A DNA stretch of 64,000 nt from JAJPXC01 sp964520525. Its GTDB lineage: Bacteria; Bacteroidota; Bacteroidia; Bacteroidales; Muribaculaceae. The stretch spans positions 1 through 64,000 of the forward strand of contig CAZFNR010000008.1 in assembly GCA_964520525.1 (NCBI GenBank), read 5' to 3'. Below, piece after piece: positions 62,501-64,000 of this stretch (the first letter of the stretch is position 1; each line of letters opens with the position of its first letter). Under the pieces are notes generated by a model, which did not search any database, was not told the origin of the DNA, and saw only the letters and a list, made by a program, of their open reading frames with translations. Made by a program: the position numbers and the translations under genes.

Positions 62501-63173
62501 CGCAACTATTGTTGGGTGCTAACCAGCTCAGCAGGGGGGTCTGCATCGACAGTGTGGCGATGCTCATATCTTCATAGTCGCCCATGGATGTGGGGCTTAC
62601 CCACTTAGGCGCGCTGGCTTGGTAGCACACCTGGAATGTGCACCGCGAGGTGACCGGGTTGCTCAGCAGCACGGGTGACGTGAGCGTGGGGTCCCACTTG
62701 TAAGCATTCAGAATGAACTCGTACATGCCTTCCTCCAGCAAACCGAACGAGTTGTTGAGGGCATTGCCGAAGAGAGAACCTTTGATTTGCACGTCGGTCT
62801 GCCTGACATGGTTGAACATGGTGAGCATGGTGACGTTGTCGAGCACCCTCGTCTGTCCTGCGGCTACCGCTATCCCCTGTTTTGGCAGCAAGGGCCGGCC
62901 GTCGGCGACGGGAGCGGTAATGATGATTTCCTGGTTGGTTGAGGGCGTGAGCTGACGCAGCTCACAACCGAAGTATATAGCCTCGCTTTCACTGCCTGTA
63001 TTGGTCACCTGCACGGTGAAGTAGGCACCCGGATTGGCAATGTAGTACATCACCTGCGGGGGCAGGATGTTGTCTTTGGGCCTGACGCTGATGCTGACTC
63101 CCTCTGCCATGACGTTGACGGAGAGGAATAAGGCGAGTACTAAGGTTGTGAATATGCGGTGTAGCGTGTTCAT
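50550..63173 (-). CDS. Giant TANFOR-like/Ig-repeat surface protein, 4207 residues
   Basis: An unbroken 12.6 kb ORF. A signal peptide (about 23 residues, NVMAEG) leads into a TANFOR-like N-terminal module (VSISVRPKDNILPP, IANPGAYFTVQVTNTG, ending about residue 330). A segment at 205-290 is shared with the upstream 157-residue protein. Then follow beta-rich regions rich in aromatic and Gly strands (about 340-1900), a charged helical stretch near 1125-1150 (KHQKAIEERKKKDKEGKK) and a Cys cluster near 1775 (CGNYCQLCLGNA). After a mixed region (1900-2770) comes a Gly/Ser linker near 2777-2805. It is followed by about 14 Ig/ASH-like repeats of roughly 95-100 residues, each with wording like TVTFKPxxxGxYxGTIxL. 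The last repeat ends the protein; no T9SS-type sorting domain is seen. It is likely an exported fibre-like adhesin or machine part. Function unknown. Confidence 0.8.
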   Translation of the reverse strand: MNTLHRIFTTLVLALFLSVNVMAEGVSISVRPKDNILPPQVMYYIANPGAYFTVQVTNTGSESEAIYFGCELRQLTPSTNQEIIITAPVADGRPLLPKQGIAVAAGQTRVLDNVTMLTMFNHVRQTDVQIKGSLFGNALNNSFGLLEEGMYEFILNAYKWDPTLTSPVLLSNPVTSRCTFQVCYQASAPKWVSPTSMGDYEDMSIATLSMQTPLLSWLAPNNSCGTFKQYFYDLKIVQAGVGESYDRAMDNSRVVYQINGLTTTSCLIPALVIKQFSETETYVAQITARTNSQQEGTIGYVEIQNQGKSNLLPLRVKDYTKIVVPETPKPEEPEDDNEISAIGWGSSGQPDSLYRFKNPEITTPLFSPLNGARKLFTNTNITVGWDEPWYLGGKGSQPDTLKFAYKIEVYAAKEYLKREEMLAKEPIFTLPKGDLAKDSLNWLTATSDTIQWEDIQAKVSDGDYLLMRVVPACINSSSVYYVDEECNIVDFAMTSAFSKRYFECSNDVEITNTTLTDKKAKSLPGELQIGEYTLFLDDENGVADIENKPGHFKGTGHVMWEPLSGYKWMLAVKFDDIAVNTDGQVISGTVETFEGKGQTKPAGFETVEKLYSDWGLDNLIGDSGIPYANQIQGKINGKLQSLGDELGSSEFGKYADYLSRCKNLVTKAELSNVTFPLKLSDAYNAMPLDVTISKMKFTATSATMDLFATYKVPDSKVTEGQVLMFGAPRICISPKSLIPDGTTIALLKDFQIKDPDTDYDCTFKAPKNVIEPEDGCFVSWSNSRFELAHLSIDMTLPDIKKVDANNKMTEDNAKLHIETEVSPPVKEQNGQDATKLSGWDWYAYATLDPFQHVDLPGYTFSVGEKVLVDHTKEKIPGIKPSFPSGYDKSNTEWEKDDDKWMGVYIKSLSMKFPESVTLSNDDNAEPLQVGLFNTLIDATGFSSSIGAANILDYHGKEGSITGFGFALDSLMVNIVQNNFDKFYFTGQLMVPLFTGKVDFRCDIYNQEVEMRRGREGITGSGYAYVFKTSQVKDLNMDFWLGDLKVNKDLTYFLLEAVPDADGKLKTQAELLIGGEVSIADALSSNDKIKEYTGKLPIDLTLPELHFTGLRVSNVKASDFKVAYATEFREKHQKAIEERKKKDKEGKKLLKFNFTDGSEIELGSLWFDYGQWGLASKEKKIGPFTFALKKYDLDFTDKVLSFTLGGGITFCDELSIGGDIELKFKANVNIPKNPLKFSEYSLSYGGTDISKVGVHVSTTGLKLDGTFNVSTASDKKGFDGNVDMSIGSKFIECKVAGGYYSYQPEAGDRYSYGFLNVTAGGKLGIPMGPITMKKLGGAFYFNCVYKPNDELHPTPSKGAIGILFDVGLATADQVTFDGDFNLAVAVMKSKNSNSYRLSTFKLDGKVTALEGVINAKTVILYQNDDQDRYFQLNASVEAGATGLLPDELKEYMSEGLEAFNKSVEQKKAMAEKEWGEAVTVVKDAALSFTGAMGDKGDHKKTGKDPVEAYKEETKTDTEDDDGGPKLGHGSASLDIRIQSKKGGQELNNVLWHVYLGQPDEDKRCKFILVDFESPVVSVSVGADAYLCIGSELPNNGQLPPLPKTVQKFLDGDTHGTVKSDNMSAANSARSRTLNEVLANAKINGGVMIGAHAWGRIGLDLGLLYGSIGAEAGFDLSIVKLSANAQCVNLNGGRPGYKGWYGSGQLYAYMYASLGFRVYLGFWNGDIPLASAGLGGVLEAKLPNPNYFRGKLRANVKLLGGLIHINKTFQFTCGNYCQLCLGNALDDYELFGDISMGYATAAEACEKKVSPNLSVKPQITTTASIDKSTRVIDPTEEERIKQSSSGNGAAEFSLLASRTFRFHLDDDAQPYLQVFNDSLSAERGYNVSVDSAAYASAYQKAYQEASQRSDLTEAQRQQEAYANAKRRLGPGSAEDPQKHYITNWSISGEQIILNLSKLPAGKIVRITVTGRAQEFRGGRWEDPETWNTTKGRYEATPWTQSKSYYIATYGAPGSGDDEEELKADAMSGNSVDLQDYTRVAYPMPQKSIDDGVTYIRDEGQSVNARETDVRNPMISLSEDISGTYFNEGDLQWRLYSGTHPFTSNTHTFKYSKEEEVTLDTKRTVTKTITVTNDSTETMDWNYARIDNYDGVCYAEKDGKLLESIPNRWVANDSVCILMPEKAFTAQMTKGDDYTLRLLYTWTEIEKADSWTEAETPKQVYGRVNADNTKADLEKKYHVNDDTGDSTHLASSQYRVTVREATTRVRSGSVDDVKAIMSSSPAAVTPSNDDDTDDSKQLYIVTVEKKGIVDEPHTYSRIVASIPLKLCDTKDATVTYDSIFYGTRLDKMLYTTGFHRQIDENYLGGSACSGFAMAGSVPAITIDPMAYMSYMSNLCFVAGYRFKSDRLKLDVTTTASLAIQSPFDAHTYELGQLMNKQATQQIWDGYLANRRNFFLSGTILANEQTVYPLRAVEDSRIGQGQGVRAWAPCNSADVLTMYRNLTQVCADLSTDLAKKLYDAEVQGWNDKADNRSWKNWLSTHKDKSATFTSGTDEATSYTLNVPYYQYAIVRELAVNLEKGALQINPGTTGVIDESIASLEWNAMHTKKEWVVKDEAMHWRFKDKSYAQRIYLGANYNGGGDKTYQIYKDAMGKKVTALATDADSVAVINGVECLFIQDEDNACHAYFLSDKDANGNNTTLRANFANGNKYKAPFDCEQALKNVSRMDFTDYRVNAWNFKEQRWTVFAGSQASTSNQAYYRRYYISNPFTSAVVRNISTGIIDNDGTSGSSTPGTSEGGGSGSGGSGGGEIDGTTTNKQSSTTYTGTISISGSSIKESTNLSKETVRTMTFADTRLKDSKELEFSINSSNLTDVIKITVDQKGTKAFSVDKSWLKKSGTVTVTFNPQSPGSYTGVIAVQCENAETQTINVSGVCKQPRIIVSLPTVSGMVSTEKSDTLVKPLLFPEMERDMTSELNIRVDGEWIAYNSNIKLKLTNDGDGVFELDPKEKYDRVDGKLKLDHKNGTVSNKSVLVTFKPNAGGKKSVGVITLTTDRDTAYLKLEGKCISPTPELKLYVNGVQTDTVDFGKCRVGGSASNIIKIVGTDLVAKKYRIKAIPDGSDYVRSEVTWEYGDGYTFDKNISITFKPSKSYSAKTDGSEDVRTYRLELQRISATRGQTERYVTDTIITLRGAVMTPQFKVNGADNTTLEFHANEGKTEQQKLTVTGSNIVMDGNIQWSFVYDGPKNENPFTFSSTGKIDHTDGVVNTTRTVTFKPKKRNKLYTGTITLRTASGVLQPDSIVRTIRLEGYGEPYNGIQVSRDTLDFPVLKVGSGAQSAKMTIDVTRNNFSTPVTVKVAEGSDVFSVDKTAINTNQSTLTVTFKPNNRGRYAGTIELTANGVEPTIVALNGVMAEPKISLSYLDGNEKLQPVNDDMNFGQTVVGENKEIRIFVNAQDLYFGDGKVHLKLSNNNGHPEYLGEFSINVTELNNRQARGLSNQPDVSGSVLITFKPTMANSRLLVDLSATAEGAEAQNILFRAAGVEKASGKITANISAIDFGSMPAGTSKTSDMIVVKRSNTSLGKTTATVTGEGFTVNSHSDYYDSKTNKRYVSSGTGDDYWDVTFKSTSTGTYEGTLTISCEGADDLVIPLKGVVAKQNVTVSPTSLTFKTELNGQQDQTFTYEGMNIPTGQALSVKVTGEGFQIADAAGYFNGNTSAPSYAANSNNTVAKASRKVRFIAPYTSATSGKENYEGMITITTPDGSVSKTIKLTATVVMKSIKVTLKTSTNDMTGYTFGSKRLKPSDDSDCASVKLHVSGDGLTWPVTISKGGINAEDLRLGTTKLSKEGDVTVYFSPQTPGARSAEIYLTATGAYKRTIKFTGTGITPSLTVSKTSMSFNATLLNPATSTFSVSGSNLAYDKYGYLQLSITGADAGMFNINKTVISQSNGTVPSTVVTVTYKPTAPGTHTAQVVISTPGATRTVTVTGTAPKPVITVSSSSFDFGRLRYGSTSSVKIHVDRINDLPGNILVSLEKGSNSKFTVGTSSIEKSTDLTIKFNATGSPFGSINDRVVLSNSNADTKYINLSGYILTPKIKLSSGTGTLSGGGYDYSRGCYVYTMNFGSVKKGKSLTLNFNLSGSNIAYNGNIKALCIPNDGFDLNGKDTRKYDHSNGTVSSQKVNVKFKPNKKGDCSSRIIITTPAGDRHEIDLIGSGS

Positions 63174-63197
63174 ATCTTGAGCTTCTTAGGTTTATTT

Positions 63198-63671
63198 TCA
63201 ATCGGTGACGCGGAAGATGAGCAGGTCGCTGCGTCCTCCGTTTTGTTGTCTCGCGTGCGGCGCGCGCGCCGTGACCTGTGCAACATACACCATGTCAGGG
63301 CTGAACATCTTGATGACATTGACCGGTATGAGGCACTGCGGAGCCATGAGCTGCCGCAACTGGTATGCCACGGGGTTGCGCTCTATCGCTTCGAGCGGGT
63401 CTTGGCCGGGCATCGCCTCCACAATCTTCAGGTCGTAGGTGAAGGTCACGGGGACGGGGCTATTGTTGCCAATGGGCATCATCCATTGCAGCATTGGGGT
63501 TTGCAGTGACAGCGAGGCGGTGTCGCGGTCGGAGTAGGCATCGATAAACGCCGGTGCTACCCAGCGGGGCGATGGCGCTTCGTAGTTACCGCGGGCGTGC
63601 CTCTGACCTGACACGGTTATTGCGGTGGCAAGCAGGATGGCAATCGCCATAATGTGTCGCAGGGTATTCAT
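63198..63671 (-). CDS. Short TANFOR-like secreted protein
   Basis: A 157-residue protein with a signal peptide (IMAIAILLATAITVSGQ). Residues about 50-137 (SLQTPMLQWMMP, YDLKIVEAMPG, QCLIPVNVIKMFSP, YVAQVTARA) match residues 205-290 of the giant protein (MQTPLLSWLAP, YDLKIVQAGVG, SCLIPALVIKQFS, YVAQITART). It is thus a truncated paralogue of the giant's N-terminal module, without the array. It overlaps the upstream barrel-like gene by four bases (ATGA) and ends 24 bases before the giant gene. It may act as a subunit or a decoy of the giant module; this is inference. Confidence 0.7.
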   Translation of the reverse strand: MNTLRHIMAIAILLATAITVSGQRHARGNYEAPSPRWVAPAFIDAYSDRDTASLSLQTPMLQWMMPIGNNSPVPVTFTYDLKIVEAMPGQDPLEAIERNPVAYQLRQLMAPQCLIPVNVIKMFSPDMVYVAQVTARAPHARQQNGGRSDLLIFRVTD

Positions 63672-64000
63672 CGTTTACCTCCTTCCTTAGCTTTACGCTT
63701 TAGTTCTACAAGCGTGAATGTATAGATGTAGTTTAGTGACAGGCGTATGTCGGTGGCGTCGAGCGAGGCGCGGCGCACCTCGGTGTTCACGTCGCCGTAT
63801 TTTGCAAACTGCGCGCTGGCGCTTAATGAGTGGACTTTGGCTATAGTGTAGCTGGCGTTCATGTCGAAAGCCATGGAGAGACTTTTTGACTGAGCCTTAA
63901 CCTCATTGTATACTGCCGAGACGGTAGCCGACAAGTTGAGGTTGCGGTCCTTGAGAAATGAGCGGCCGGTGGTGAACGATGCCACGTCTGACGTGTACTT
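63668..64000 (-). CDS. C-terminal part of an outer-membrane beta-barrel-like protein (partial)
   Basis: The last 110 residues of a gene that enters from beyond the window edge; the frame is open to 64000. The alternating strands (NLNLSATVSAVYN, SLSMAFDMNASYTI, SLSASAQFAKYG, DIRLSLNYIYTF) are those of an outer-membrane barrel, but the protein ends with a basic tail (LKRKAKEGGKR). Its stop overlaps the start of the short TANFOR-like gene by four bases, so it is the first visible gene of the operon. It may export or anchor the following proteins, as barrel-like genes tend to accompany TANFOR-type proteins (recalled, not verified). The full length is unknown. Confidence 0.6.
   Translation of the reverse strand, partial: KYTSDVASFTTGRSFLKDRNLNLSATVSAVYNEVKAQSKSLSMAFDMNASYTIAKVHSLSASAQFAKYGDVNTEVRRASLDATDIRLSLNYIYTFTLVELKRKAKEGGKR

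Noticed and set aside
50550..63173. Possible fusion artefact or frameshift in the 12.6 kb ORF
   Set aside because: The frame is unbroken with consistent codon use and regular repeats throughout; giant proteins of this layout are plausible in Bacteroidetes.
1..64000. Prophage, insertion sequence or conjugative element
   Set aside because: No transposase, integrase, phage structural or mobilisation gene was seen anywhere in the window; the muramidase has a signal peptide and chromosomal neighbours.

Overview
The window looks like a chromosomal segment of a gut-type Bacteroidales bacterium, most likely a Muribaculaceae relative (family level is inference). The sequence shows the Bacteroidetes -7 promoter box TAnnTTTG ahead of many genes, little use of Shine-Dalgarno sites, many lipoproteins whose lipobox Cys is followed by acidic residues, secreted proteins ending in Por/type IX (T9SS)-like C-terminal sorting domains, and families typical of Bacteroidales (DUF4491, DUF4919-like, TANFOR-like, Fn3 surface proteins).

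Layout. 1-2000: 5' half of a tRNA, a surface lipoprotein, a coding-like remnant and the small SRP RNA. 2100-3974: a three-gene operon (tyrosine phosphatase, B3/4 protein, YciO-type threonylcarbamoyl-AMP synthase). 4272-12364: three secreted proteins with C-terminal sorting domains, including a subtilisin-like protease next to a leucine-rich-repeat protein. 12554-14985: small lipoprotein and M13 metallopeptidase. 15198-18610: overlapping HAD phosphatase, orphan histidine kinase and tilS. 18724-22701: a 1325-residue secreted Fn3 protein. 23002-25769: arginine operon (GNAT, argG, argC). 25961-29979: kdtA, gltX, ychF. 30199-33682: a flippase and two FKBP-type isomerases. 33770-39825: GH73-like glucosaminidase, pfs-luxS, small membrane and hypothetical genes, a muramidase and pepD. 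39991-44094: a 54-residue membrane peptide, an OmpH/Skp-like lipoprotein, then a two-gene operon of an Ntn hydrolase lipoprotein and a leukocidin-like lipoprotein. 44203-44309: a lone 5S rRNA gene. 44442-64000: one minus-strand array of six genes, including a 4207-residue giant.

Most of the window is housekeeping and cell-envelope metabolism. Two parts stand out as possible undescribed systems. The first is the 19.5 kb minus-strand operon: an outer-membrane-barrel-like C-terminus, a short TANFOR-like protein, a 4207-residue TANFOR/Ig-repeat giant, an Fn3 protein and two lipoproteins, which looks like a large surface apparatus. The second is the 41243-44094 operon pairing a putative surface pore-forming lipoprotein with an Ntn amidohydrolase lipoprotein, directly followed by an isolated 5S rRNA gene. 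A promoter-to-terminator unit with no ORF at 34354-34514 is a good candidate small RNA or terminated leader.

All calls come from reading the sequence and recalled family knowledge; no database search was run. Signal peptides, domain borders and residue numbers in the largest proteins are approximate.
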